Assembly (NCBI GenBank): GCA_964291475.2
Contig: OZ220083.1
Location: forward strand, 248,001 to 312,000
DNA: 64,000 nt
Direction: 5' to 3'
Source: DAOUKH01 sp964291475
Lineage (GTDB): Bacteria; Chloroflexota; Dehalococcoidia; SHYB01
Positions 26,036 through 33,888 of the stretch are shown piece after piece (position 1 is the stretch's first letter; each line of letters opens with the position of its first letter). The translations under genes and the position numbers were made by a program. The notes below the pieces were generated by a model. It saw only the letters and a list, made by a program, of their open reading frames with translations. It did not search any database and had not been told where the DNA came from.

Positions 26036-26083
26036 CCACCAATAGCGGACCGGCTTTCACCATTGAGACCCCGGCTTCCACCA
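26036..26083 (-). promoter_or_regulatory. Candidate MraZ operator: three direct repeats 21 bases apart
   Basis: On the minus strand the sequence TTGGTGGAAGCCGG recurs as ATGGTGAAAGCCGG and TTGGTGGAGGGG. The TGGTG cores are at 26079-26083, 26058-26062 and 26037-26041, exactly 21 bases (two helix turns) apart. They lie between the promoter and the mraZ start, and the last one overlaps the ribosome binding site. Same-face direct repeats ahead of mraZ fit autoregulation; binding is inferred. Confidence 0.55.
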
Positions 26084-26094
26084 ATTAGCGCCAG

Positions 26095-26124
26095 TTTATA
26101 CCAATCTCTACCTATCCATGTCAA
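26095..26124 (-). promoter_or_regulatory. Promoter of the mraZ-rsmH-ftsA-ftsZ operon
   Basis: A perfect -35 TTGACA (26119-26124), an 18-base spacer, and -10 TATAAA (26095-26100) on the minus strand. The predicted transcript would start near 26088 and run through the three TGGTG repeats into mraZ. This is the best promoter match I saw in the window. Confidence 0.7.
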
Positions 26125-26239
26125 GGGATTCCACCGTGGATTGCTAAAACCGGGCCAAATCGGCAGCGCCACGGGCTGCTGAGCTAAGCGGGAGGGGAGC
26201 GTCGAGCCTGGGTTGCGGAAGAGCCCGCGCGCCGTCGGC

Positions 26240-27520
26240 CTAGTCGAGGCGGCGGATCTCAGACCTGACAATGCCGAGATAGAGGGCGAACAGCACCATC
26301 ACGGCGCCGGATCCGGCCAGGGCCCAGCGGATGCCGGTGAACTCGGCGATCGAGCCGATGATCACCGCGCCGACGAGGTGCAGTCCGAACATGATCATAA
26401 GGAAGCTGAGCACGCGCCCGCGGTAGGCGTCGTCGACGTTCGTCTGCACCAGGATGTTGTTGATCGTGTTGTAGTTGGTGCTGATGGCGCCGAGAACGAT
26501 CATCACAACGATGGCCGAGGCCAGGTTGGGCGACACCGCGAGCAGCACCACCGCCGCTCCCCACGCCACGCCGGTGCCAATGTAAATCTTCCCCTTGGCC
26601 CGCATGTTCGGCCATGACGCGATCACGAGACTGCCAACCAGCGCGCCGAGCCCGGTCATGCTCAGCAGCAGCCCAAACCCCTCCGCGCCCTGGCCGAGCA
26701 CGTCGGCGACCGCAGGGAGCAGGTCCCGGAACGGCAGTCCGATGAGCGTCGCCCCCATCAGGCCGATGATCAGCCACTTCAATACCGGGTGGCCCAGCAG
26801 GTACCCGACCCCACCCTTGAAGGCGGCGATTGGCGACTCTTCACTCACCCGCCCAGGCGCGCCGTCCGCCTTGATGAAGAGCGTCAGGATCGTGATGGAG
26901 ACGACGTAGCCCCCCGTGACGGTGAAATAGACGGCCTGCTCGCCCAACCAGCCGATGAGCACGCCGCCGACGGCCGGGCCGATCAGCCGCATCGAGCTCA
27001 TCGCTCCGGCGTTCAGTGCAAGCGCGTTCTGCAGGTGCTGCTTCCCCACCAGGTTGAAGACGAACGACTGCCGCGACGGCATGTGGAAGCTATTCGCCGC
27101 GCCGAACAGCCCGGCGCTCACGAACAGGTGCCAGACCTCGACCAGATCCGCCGCCACGAGCACGCCCAGCACCGCGCCGTTGACCATGATCACGACTTGC
27201 ATCCAGACCATGATCGGCTTGTGGGCGAAACGGTCGGCCACGACACCGCCCACCGGCGCCATGACCACCTGTGCGACGCCGCTCATGAGCAGCACCGCGG
27301 TCAGCATGAACTCGGATTCCGTCAGGCGCCAGGTGAGCCAGCTCGTGGCCACCAGCATGCTCTGGAACCCAATGCCGCTGCCCACGAACGAGACCATGTA
27401 GCGCCGGTACTGCTGGACGCTGAGCGATTGGAAGGTCCCGCTCAACCGGGACTGCCGCCTGCGTCTCTGGCGGGTTCCGGCCCGGGCCGCGGAGACGGGT
27501 GACGACGGTCGCTTGGCCAT
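26240..27520 (-). CDS. MFS transporter (MFS_3 / enterobactin-exporter-like)
   Basis: A 426-aa major facilitator with about 12 membrane segments. After a basic start (RAGTRQRRRRQSRLSG) comes RRYMVSFVGSGIGFQSMLVA. The loop 2-3 signature is GGVVADRFAHKPIMVW, with SFHMPSRQSFVFNLVG and LNAGAMSSMRLIGPAVGGVL after it. This pattern is typical of the MFS_3 group, which includes enterobactin and macrolide exporters; the substrate here cannot be read. Start ATG 27520 lacks a clear ribosome site; instead a 9-bp hairpin sits just upstream (27528-27549). It is divergent from ubiA. Confidence 0.88.
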   Translation of the reverse strand: MAKRPSSPVSAARAGTRQRRRRQSRLSGTFQSLSVQQYRRYMVSFVGSGIGFQSMLVATSWLTWRLTESEFMLTAVLLMSGVAQVVMAPVGGVVADRFAHKPIMVWMQVVIMVNGAVLGVLVAADLVEVWHLFVSAGLFGAANSFHMPSRQSFVFNLVGKQHLQNALALNAGAMSSMRLIGPAVGGVLIGWLGEQAVYFTVTGGYVVSITILTLFIKADGAPGRVSEESPIAAFKGGVGYLLGHPVLKWLIIGLMGATLIGLPFRDLLPAVADVLGQGAEGFGLLLSMTGLGALVGSLVIASWPNMRAKGKIYIGTGVAWGAAVVLLAVSPNLASAIVVMIVLGAISTNYNTINNILVQTNVDDAYRGRVLSFLMIMFGLHLVGAVIIGSIAEFTGIRWALAGSGAVMVLFALYLGIVRSEIRRLD

Positions 27521-27527
27521 AGGAGAA

Positions 27528-27549
27528 GAGCACCCGGAAGCGGGTGCTC
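27528..27549 (-). promoter_or_regulatory. Leader hairpin directly upstream of the MFS gene
   Basis: On the minus strand GAGCACCCG-CTTC-CGGGTGCTC is a perfect 9-bp stem with a 4-base loop, followed by TTCTCCT and then the ATG 8 bases after the stem. It occupies the place where a ribosome binding site is expected, and with the pyrimidine run could act as an attenuator. Regulation is inference. Confidence 0.4.
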
Positions 27550-27589
27550 GGCAAGTCTAGCACGCCGCTATGCCGCCTCTTTGCGGCGT

Positions 27590-27619
27590 TTGACGGTAGC
27601 GCGGACCCGTCCCTAGACT
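27590..27619 (+). promoter_or_regulatory. Candidate promoter of the ubiA-ubiX-ubiD operon
   Basis: TTGACG (27590-27595), 18-base spacer, TAGACT (27614-27619), 49 bases before the ubiA ATG. Same layout as the candidates before mraZ and the CaiB fusion. Confidence 0.5.
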
Positions 27620-27668
27620 GAGTGCGGAAAACGGAAGGGGAGACCCCTCGCGCCGAGGTCGCCGCCGC

Positions 27669-28583
27669 ATGAGCACCGACACCGCGGACGCATCCCGAGC
27701 CGCCGCGCGCAACCCGCTCGGCCTGCCGCTGCGCAAGGCGGCCGTCTTCGCCGAGTCGATCAAGATCGAGCACAGCATCTTCGCGCTGCCCTTCGCGTAC
27801 CTCACCTTGTTCCTGCTGTCCGAGGGCTGGCCCGACGCCGCCGCGTTCGGTTGGATCACCCTGGCAATGTTCGGCGGCCGGACGGTGGCAATGGCGGCGA
27901 ACCGCCTCATCGACGCCGAAATCGACGCCCGAAACCCCCGCACCGCGGGCCGCGCCATCCCCATGGGAACGCTCAAGCGCGGCGAGATGGTCTTCTTCAT
28001 CGTCGTCGCGCTGGCGCTCTTCCTGCTCGCGGTCTACAACCTCAGCGACTGGGCGCAGCGCCTCTGGCCCGCGGCCCTGGCGCCGCTCATCTTCTACCCT
28101 TACTTGAAGCGGTTCACCTGGCTCTGCCACTTCGGACTGAGCACGGTCTACCTCATCGTGCCGCCCGCGGTCTGGCTCGCCGTCGCGGGCGACCTCCCCG
28201 TCGGCGCGATGCTGCTCGGCCTCGGCGCCGGCATGTGGGTGGCGGGCTTCGACGTCATCTACGCCCTCCAGGACATCGCCTTCGACCGCGCCAACGGCGT
28301 GCGCTCGATACCGGCGCGGTTTGGCGTCGCCACAGCGCTCCGGACGGCCAAGGTCCTCCATCTGTCGACGGTGGCCTTCGTGGTCGGGGCCGGCGTTGCC
28401 CTCGGCGTGGGCCCGCTCTACTACGCCGGCGCGGCGGCCTTCTTCCTCTTGCTCGCCGCCGAACACGGCCTGGTCTCCCCCAAGGACACCTCTCGGGCCG
28501 GCGTGGCCTTCTTTAACATGAACGGCATCATCAGCGTCGTCTTCTTCATCTTCGTCATGGCCGACGTGTTGGTGCGGGCATGA
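27669..28583 (+). CDS. UbiA-family prenyltransferase (4-hydroxybenzoate / futalosine-pathway MqnP type)
   Basis: A 304-aa integral membrane prenyltransferase that attaches a polyprenyl chain to an aromatic acid. The first Asp-rich motif is NRLIDAEIDARNPRTAGR, and the second is ALQDIAFDRANGVRSIPARF. About eight hydrophobic segments are visible. It overlaps ubiX by 4 bases (ATGA), and ubiD follows, a trio found in quinone pathways that prenylate then decarboxylate: classical ubiquinone or the futalosine menaquinone route. In a Chloroflexota-like genome menaquinone via MqnP is more likely, but the other mqn genes are not in view. Start ATG 27669. Confidence 0.88.
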   Translation: MSTDTADASRAAARNPLGLPLRKAAVFAESIKIEHSIFALPFAYLTLFLLSEGWPDAAAFGWITLAMFGGRTVAMAANRLIDAEIDARNPRTAGRAIPMGTLKRGEMVFFIVVALALFLLAVYNLSDWAQRLWPAALAPLIFYPYLKRFTWLCHFGLSTVYLIVPPAVWLAVAGDLPVGAMLLGLGAGMWVAGFDVIYALQDIAFDRANGVRSIPARFGVATALRTAKVLHLSTVAFVVGAGVALGVGPLYYAGAAAFFLLLAAEHGLVSPKDTSRAGVAFFNMNGIISVVFFIFVMADVLVRA

Positions 28584-29230
28584 GCGTCTACGTCGTCGGC
28601 GTCACCGGCGCGTCGGGCGCGCCCTACGCGGTCCGCGTGCTGCAGGGTCTGCTCGAGGCAGGCCACCACGTCAAGCTCGTGGTGTCGCCGGCCGGCGAGC
28701 GCGTCCTCGCCATCGAGTCGGGCGTGCGCTTCAGCGGCGTCCGGGCGGCGCGCCTCGAGCAGTGGCGCGAGCTCCTCGGCGTCGAGGGCGGAGGACTCGA
28801 ACTGCTCCCCCACCGCGACTTCTCCGCCTCGATCGCCAGCGGCTCTTTCGTCTTCGAGGGCATGGCCATCGTGCCGTGCTCGATGGGCACCGTGGGACGG
28901 ATCGCGGGCGGTGTCTCCTCGAACCTCATCGAACGCGCCGCCGACGTCGCCCTCAAGGAGCGCCGCCGCCTGGTAATCGTGCCCCGCGAGACCCCCTTCA
29001 ACCGCATCCACCTGCGCAACATGCTCGAGCTGGCGGACGCCGGCGCTGAGATACTCCCCGCCATGCCCGCCTTCTACCACCAGCCGGCGACCATCCAAGA
29101 CCTCGTCGACACCGTCGCCGGCCGCGTGCTCGACCGGCTCGGTGTCGAGACCGGGCTGCTCCGCCGGTGGCAGGGCGACCCGCTCGCCGAGATCGCCGCC
29201 ATTGACGGCCCCGACGCCGAGGGCGGCTAG
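28580..29230 (+). CDS. ubiX: UbiX-family flavin prenyltransferase
   Basis: A 216-aa flavin prenyltransferase that adds a dimethylallyl group to FMN to make prenylated FMN, the cofactor of UbiD decarboxylases. It starts VYVVGVTGASGAPYAVRVL after Met-Ser, followed by SFVFEGMAIVPCSMGTVGRI, ERRRLVIVPRETPFNRIHL and EILPAMPAFYHQP, all diagnostic. Start ATG 28580 overlaps the ubiA stop; 3 bases separate its stop from the ubiD start. The tight ubiA-ubiX-ubiD packing shows that the cofactor supplier, the decarboxylase and the prenyltransferase act together. Confidence 0.93.
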   Translation: MSVYVVGVTGASGAPYAVRVLQGLLEAGHHVKLVVSPAGERVLAIESGVRFSGVRAARLEQWRELLGVEGGGLELLPHRDFSASIASGSFVFEGMAIVPCSMGTVGRIAGGVSSNLIERAADVALKERRRLVIVPRETPFNRIHLRNMLELADAGAEILPAMPAFYHQPATIQDLVDTVAGRVLDRLGVETGLLRRWQGDPLAEIAAIDGPDAEGG

Positions 29231-29233
29231 GGC

Positions 29234-30991
29234 GTGCCCCACCGCGACCTCCAAGCCTTCATCGCCGTCTTGGAGCGGGAGGGCGAGCTCCGGCGGGTCA
29301 AGGTCGAGGCCGACCCCGAGCTTGAGATTCCCGCCATTGCGACGCGGCTCGTCCGCGAGGGCGGCCCTGCCCTGCTCTTCGAGCGGCCCAAGGGTTCGCC
29401 GTACCCGCTCCTTATCAACCAGCTCGCCGGCGAGCGCCGCATCGAGCTCGCCCTCGGCCGCCACCCCAAGCAGGTCGGCGAAGAACTAATCGGCCTCGTC
29501 GAGCGGCTGAACCCACCCTCGCTGAAGGAGCTTTGGCGCTCGCGGGGACTGCTCTGGAAGTTGGGGCGGGCCTCCCGCCCAAAGAACGTCAGCACCGCAC
29601 CCGTCCAGGAGGTCGTCGAGCCGTCCGACCTCCACGGCCTCCCCGCCATCAAGTGCTGGCCCCAGGACGGCGGGCGCTTCCTCACCCTCCCGCTGGTGCG
29701 GACGCTGAGCCCATCGACGGGCCGGAGCAACCTCGGCGTCTACCGCATGCACGTCTACGGCCCCGACGAAGCGGGGATGCACTGGCAGATTCAGAAGGGC
29801 GGCGGCTTCCACTACGCCGAGGCCGAAGCCCTGGGGCGCCCGCTGGAAGTCGCCGCCGTCCTGGGCGGCGACCCCGCCCTCTTCATCTCTGCGGTGCTGC
29901 CTCTGCCCGAGAGCATGGAAGAGCTCCTCTTCGCCACCATCCTCCGCGGCGCGCCGACCCCAATGGTCCCTGCCAGGACGCTCGCCATGCGCGTGCCCGC
30001 CAACGCGGAGTTCATCCTCGAAGGCACCGTCGAGCCCAACTTACGGCGCTTAGAAGGCCCATTCGGCGACCACTTCGGCCACTATTCCCACGCCGCCGAC
30101 TTCCCCGTTTTCCGGGTCAACGTCACCACGCGGCGGCGGAGCCCGGTCTTCCCCGCCGCCGTCGTCGGCAAGCCTCCCGCCGAGGACACCATCCTCGGGT
30201 ATGCCATCCAAGACTTCCTCAATCCTTTCCTCAAGCTGCTGCACCCCGAGATCGAAGACCTGCACGCCTACGGAGAGACCGGCTTCGTGAACCTCGCCGC
30301 GGCGTCGGTCAAGTCGCGCTACCACAAGGAGCCGCTCAAGGTCGCGCTCGGACTCTTCGGTACCGGCCAGCTTTCCCTTACCAAGTGCGTCGTCCTCGTC
30401 GGCCCCGGCGTCGACCCCGCCGACTTCGACGCCGTCCTCCGCGAGATTCGCGCCAACTTCGACCCCCGCTCCGACTTCTTGCTGCTGCCTCGCGTCCCCT
30501 TCGACACCCTCGACTTCACCAGCTTCCGCATGCACGAGGGGAGTAAGATGGCGATCGACGCCACGCCCAAGCGCGGCCGCGAGCCGCCGGGCCCGGCGCG
30601 TCCCCTCGACCTCGACGCCCTGGGGCCCGGAGTCGCAGACGCGCGGCTGTGGGAGGACTGCATGCTGATGGTCAAGACCGAAGGCGAGGGCCGCCCCCTC
30701 GCCGAGCGCCTGGCCGCCGACCCCCGGCTCGCCGACGTGAAGATGGCCGCCGTCGTCAGCGCAGACGTCGACCTCGACGACCGCACCAGCGCCCTCTGGG
30801 GCATCTTCACCCGCTTCGACCCCGCCCGCGACGTCGTCTTCCCCACGATGCGCATGGAGGGGGCCGCCCCAGTCTACGAAGGCCCCCTCGTCATCGACGC
30901 GACATGGAAGCGGCGCTATCCCGACCCACTGGAAGTCGACCCGGACACCGCGGCGCTCCTCGAACGCCGCTGGGACGAGTACTGGTCATGA
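29234..30991 (+). CDS. ubiD: UbiD-family prenylated-FMN decarboxylase
   Basis: A 585-aa UbiD-type decarboxylase. It starts at GTG 29234, 3 bases after ubiX. Family features: HRDLQAFIAVLEREGELRRV, the prFMN region GVYRMHVYGPDEAGMHWQ, RRLEGPFGDHFGHYSHAADF (conserved Glu and acidic residues) and PVFRVNVTTRRRSPVFPA. The length is somewhat above the usual 490-500 because of a longer C-terminus around ATPKRGREPPGPARP and the D-rich domain after it. Expected to decarboxylate a prenylated aromatic acid in quinone synthesis, or an unrelated aromatic acid. It overlaps the next gene by ATGA. Confidence 0.92.
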   Translation: MPHRDLQAFIAVLEREGELRRVKVEADPELEIPAIATRLVREGGPALLFERPKGSPYPLLINQLAGERRIELALGRHPKQVGEELIGLVERLNPPSLKELWRSRGLLWKLGRASRPKNVSTAPVQEVVEPSDLHGLPAIKCWPQDGGRFLTLPLVRTLSPSTGRSNLGVYRMHVYGPDEAGMHWQIQKGGGFHYAEAEALGRPLEVAAVLGGDPALFISAVLPLPESMEELLFATILRGAPTPMVPARTLAMRVPANAEFILEGTVEPNLRRLEGPFGDHFGHYSHAADFPVFRVNVTTRRRSPVFPAAVVGKPPAEDTILGYAIQDFLNPFLKLLHPEIEDLHAYGETGFVNLAAASVKSRYHKEPLKVALGLFGTGQLSLTKCVVLVGPGVDPADFDAVLREIRANFDPRSDFLLLPRVPFDTLDFTSFRMHEGSKMAIDATPKRGREPPGPARPLDLDALGPGVADARLWEDCMLMVKTEGEGRPLAERLAADPRLADVKMAAVVSADVDLDDRTSALWGIFTRFDPARDVVFPTMRMEGAAPVYEGPLVIDATWKRRYPDPLEVDPDTAALLERRWDEYWS

Positions 30992-31830
30992 GCAAGCCGC
31001 CGAAACGCCAAGTCGTACTCATCACCGGCGCCACCCGGGGAATCGGGCGGGAGGCGGCGCTCCAGGTGGCGCGGCGCGGCCACGCCGTCCTCGCCACCGG
31101 CCGCGACGTCGAGCGCCTCGAATCGCTCCAGCAAGAGGCCGACGCCGCCGGCCTCGCCATCGAAACGTCGCGCCTCGACGTGAGCAACGCCGCGGCCTGC
31201 GAGGCATGGACGTCGGGGACCGTCGAGCGCCACGGCCGCATCGACGCCCTTGTGAACAACGCCGGCTACGGACTCTGGGGCCCTTGGGAGCACGTCTCGG
31301 ACGACGAGGTCCGCACCGTCTTCGAGACGAATTTCATCGGGGCGATGCGCCTCGCCCGGCTCGTTATCCCCGGCATGCGCGAGCAGGGCTTCGGCACCAT
31401 CATCCACGTAGGGTCGATGGCGGGGCAGGCGAGCAGTCCCGCCGGCGGCGCCTACGCCGCGACAAAGTTCGCCATGAACACGATGAGCCGGAGCATGCGG
31501 CTCGAAGTGGGGCGCTTCGGCATCCGCGTCGTGCTGCTGGAGCCGGGCATCTTCAAGACCGACTTCGTCCCCTCGCAAATCATGGCCGAGGCCATGGACC
31601 GCGACACGACGCCCTACGAGCCGTTGCGGCGCGAGGAGCCGCTGCCCGGCGGCCTTATCCCCTGGCCGGGACCGGACCGTGTGGCCCGCCGCATCCGGCA
31701 GGTCATCGAGGCGCGCCACCCCCGCGCTCGCTACACGGTCGGCTACGACGCATTCCTCGGCGCCATCGCGATGCGCCTCCTCCCCGACTGCGTCATCGAC
31801 TTCGCCGTCCGCAAAGCCACCGGCTGGTAG
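30988..31830 (+). CDS. Short-chain dehydrogenase/reductase
   Basis: A 280-aa classical SDR. TGATRGIGREAAL is the cofactor glycine motif, VNNAGYGLWGP the NNAG motif, HVGSMAGQASSPAGGAYAAT contains the catalytic Ser, and YAATK the catalytic Tyr-Lys. The Arg after the second strand (TGRDVE) hints at NADPH. The C-terminal part (VARRIRQVIEARHPRARYTV) resembles the SDR subgroup of lipid or retinol-type reductases. It overlaps ubiD by 4 bases, so it is the fourth gene of that operon; a role in tailoring the prenylated product is possible but unproven. Confidence 0.88.
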   Translation: MSKPPKRQVVLITGATRGIGREAALQVARRGHAVLATGRDVERLESLQQEADAAGLAIETSRLDVSNAAACEAWTSGTVERHGRIDALVNNAGYGLWGPWEHVSDDEVRTVFETNFIGAMRLARLVIPGMREQGFGTIIHVGSMAGQASSPAGGAYAATKFAMNTMSRSMRLEVGRFGIRVVLLEPGIFKTDFVPSQIMAEAMDRDTTPYEPLRREEPLPGGLIPWPGPDRVARRIRQVIEARHPRARYTVGYDAFLGAIAMRLLPDCVIDFAVRKATGW

Positions 31831-31957
31831 CCGCCCCTCCTTCCAAGGCAGGCCGTCGGACCGTTGGCGCAGTGTCGGAGCGGGGTCGCAACGTTATGTT
31901 ATGCTGCGCGCCGCGGTCCTGAAGGCCCGGCGAGTGCATCCCTTGCAGGAGGTTCTC

Positions 31958-32611
31958 ATGGCGCAGAGTGAATCGCAGATCGAAGGCGGGAACTCCGACT
32001 ACCCAGTCCAGTTTTCCGTCGACTACCAGGAGTCGAGCAACCGGCTGTCGGTGTTGGTGCGCATAATCCTGGCGATACCCATCCTCGTCGTGGGTGCCTT
32101 TATAGGCGGGTACATCGACACGGGAAGCCCGGAACTGAACCAAGACCTGGCGCCCCTCTATGCCGGGGGCTTCCTGTTCATCGCCCCCCTGTTGATGATC
32201 CTTTTCCGCAAGAAGTACCCCAAGTGGTGGTTCGATTGGAACCTAGAGTTGAGCCGGTTCACCGCCAGGGTTGAGGCGTATGTGCTGCTCCTCCGCGACG
32301 AGTATCCCTCCACGGACGAAGAGCAGTCGGTGCATCTCCAGATCGAGTATCCGAACGCCGAGACCGACTTGAACCGCGTCCTGCCCATCTTCAAATGGCT
32401 GTTGGCCATTCCCCACTACATCGCTCTCATCGTTCTTGGAGTCCTGGCCGTCGTGGCCACGATACTGGCCTGGCTGATAATCCTGCTTACCGGCCGATAT
32501 CCCCGAGGCATGTTCGACTTCGTGGTCGGCGTCCTGCGATGGGGCACTCGCGTCGGCGCCTACGCCTTCCTGCTCGTCACCGACCGCTATCCGCCCTTCT
32601 CGCTTGAATAA
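31958..32611 (+). CDS. DUF4389 membrane protein
   Basis: A 217-aa protein with membrane segments LVRIILAIPILVVGAFIGG, FLFIAPLLMILF and the paired segment near YIALIVLGVLAVVATILAW. DUF4389 features are NRLSVLVRIILAIP, FPKWWFDW-like KYPKWWFDWNLELSRF and IPHYIAL, ending in GTRVGAYAFLLVTDRYPPF. Start ATG 31958 has AGGAGG 6 bases upstream. The function of the family is unknown. It stands alone, 127 bases after the SDR gene. Confidence 0.85.
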   Translation: MAQSESQIEGGNSDYPVQFSVDYQESSNRLSVLVRIILAIPILVVGAFIGGYIDTGSPELNQDLAPLYAGGFLFIAPLLMILFRKKYPKWWFDWNLELSRFTARVEAYVLLLRDEYPSTDEEQSVHLQIEYPNAETDLNRVLPIFKWLLAIPHYIALIVLGVLAVVATILAWLIILLTGRYPRGMFDFVVGVLRWGTRVGAYAFLLVTDRYPPFSLE

Positions 32612-32689
32612 CTCGGGGGCCGCACGGCTCCTCGACTGAGCTATCGAGGGAAGCGCAGCGGCCTCTTATCGGGCAGGGCAACCTAGCCC

Positions 32690-33867
32690 TCACCCTCGCG
32701 GCATGCCCAGGCCGCGCTGCGCGATGATGTTGCGCTGGACCTCGTTGGCGCCGATGGAGACGGGGCTGCGGATCGTTTCGAGGTGGCCGTAGGCGGGCTG
32801 GCCGAGGCCAGGCAAGTGTGGGCTCATCGGCAGCAGCGTCCCGTAGTGACCCATGATCTGGGTTCCCACACGGCAGATGCGACGGATCATCTCCGTGGCC
32901 CACACCTTGTTGATGCTGGCCTCGGTGTTGGGCGCCTGCCCCGACTGCTGCAGCCAGACGATGCGCTTCATCAGACGCAGCCCCGCGTCGATCTCCGTCC
33001 GCATTCGCGCGAGCTCGCGCCGCACCAGCGGCTCCTTCGTCAGCGGCGCGCCGTTCCTGCGCGTCGAGCGGCAGAATTCCAGGAGCTCGTCGAAGAGACG
33101 CTGCGCCTCGCCGTAATAGAGGAAGCCGCTCCGCTCGAAGTCGATCGCCGTCATGAGGTGGTACCAGCCCCGGTCCTTTTCGCCGACCAGCGCCGTCTTG
33201 GGCACGCGCACGTTCTCGAAGAAGACCTCCGCGTGGTCCCAGCCCGCGACCGTAGGGATAGGCCGCACCGTGATCCCCTCCGTCGTCATCGGGACGACGA
33301 AGAGGCTGAGCCCGCGGTGCCGGGGACGTCGGGGTTGGTGCGGGCGATCATCCAGGCGTACTCGGCGCGCTGCGCGTGCGTGCTGAACGACTTCTGCCCG
33401 TTAATGACGTATTCGTCGCCGTCGGCGACAGCGCTGGTCTCGACGCCGGCGAGGTCGCTGCCCGCGCCCGGCTCGGAGTAGCCGAGCAGGAACTCGACCT
33501 CGCCGCGGGCGATCTTCGGCAGGAAGAAGCGGCGCTGCGCCTCGCTGCCGAAGGCGCTCAGCGACGGGCCGATGATGTAGACGCTGTGGTAGACCCCCGG
33601 CGCGCGGGCGTAGGCCGCCTCGTAGGAGAGGATGGCGTTGTAGGCGCCGGGCAGCCCTCGGCCGCCATGCTCGACGGGCAACGAGTAGCCGGTCAGCCCG
33701 GCCTCGGACAGATCACGTTTGAACTCGCGTTCGAGGTCGCGGTCCGACCACTGCTGGTCCTTGAGATCGCGGCTGCGCCGCCGGCGCTCGGGGGTCAGGG
33801 CCGCTTCCATGAAGCGCCTGACCTGCCGCTGGTATTCCTCTTCTTCCTTCGAGAACGCGAAGTCCAT
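32690..33867 (-). CDS. Acyl-CoA dehydrogenase, broken by a single-base frameshift
   Basis: The two halves together form a normal acyl-CoA dehydrogenase of about 392 aa (FAD enzyme, alpha,beta-oxidation of acyl-CoA). The first half (33867-33286) holds AGLTGYSLPVEHGGRGLPG and YSEPGAGSDLAGVETSA; the second (from about 33319 down to 32690) holds the helical domain with GWYHLMTAIDFERSGFLYYG and ends in SPVSIGANEVQRNIIAQRGL. The frames join if one base is added at 33319-33320, turning GGCAC into GGCCAC and giving the expected P-G-H-R-G-L-S-L-F. A sequencing error or a recent mutation would explain it. It follows the MaoC-like gene by 21 bases. Confidence 0.82.
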
Positions 33868-33888
33868 GACGTGCGCCGCCGTCCGGCG

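Noticed and set aside
32690..33867. Two separate acyl-CoA dehydrogenase genes
   Set aside because: The two frames cover complementary halves of one enzyme and meet at a single missing base.
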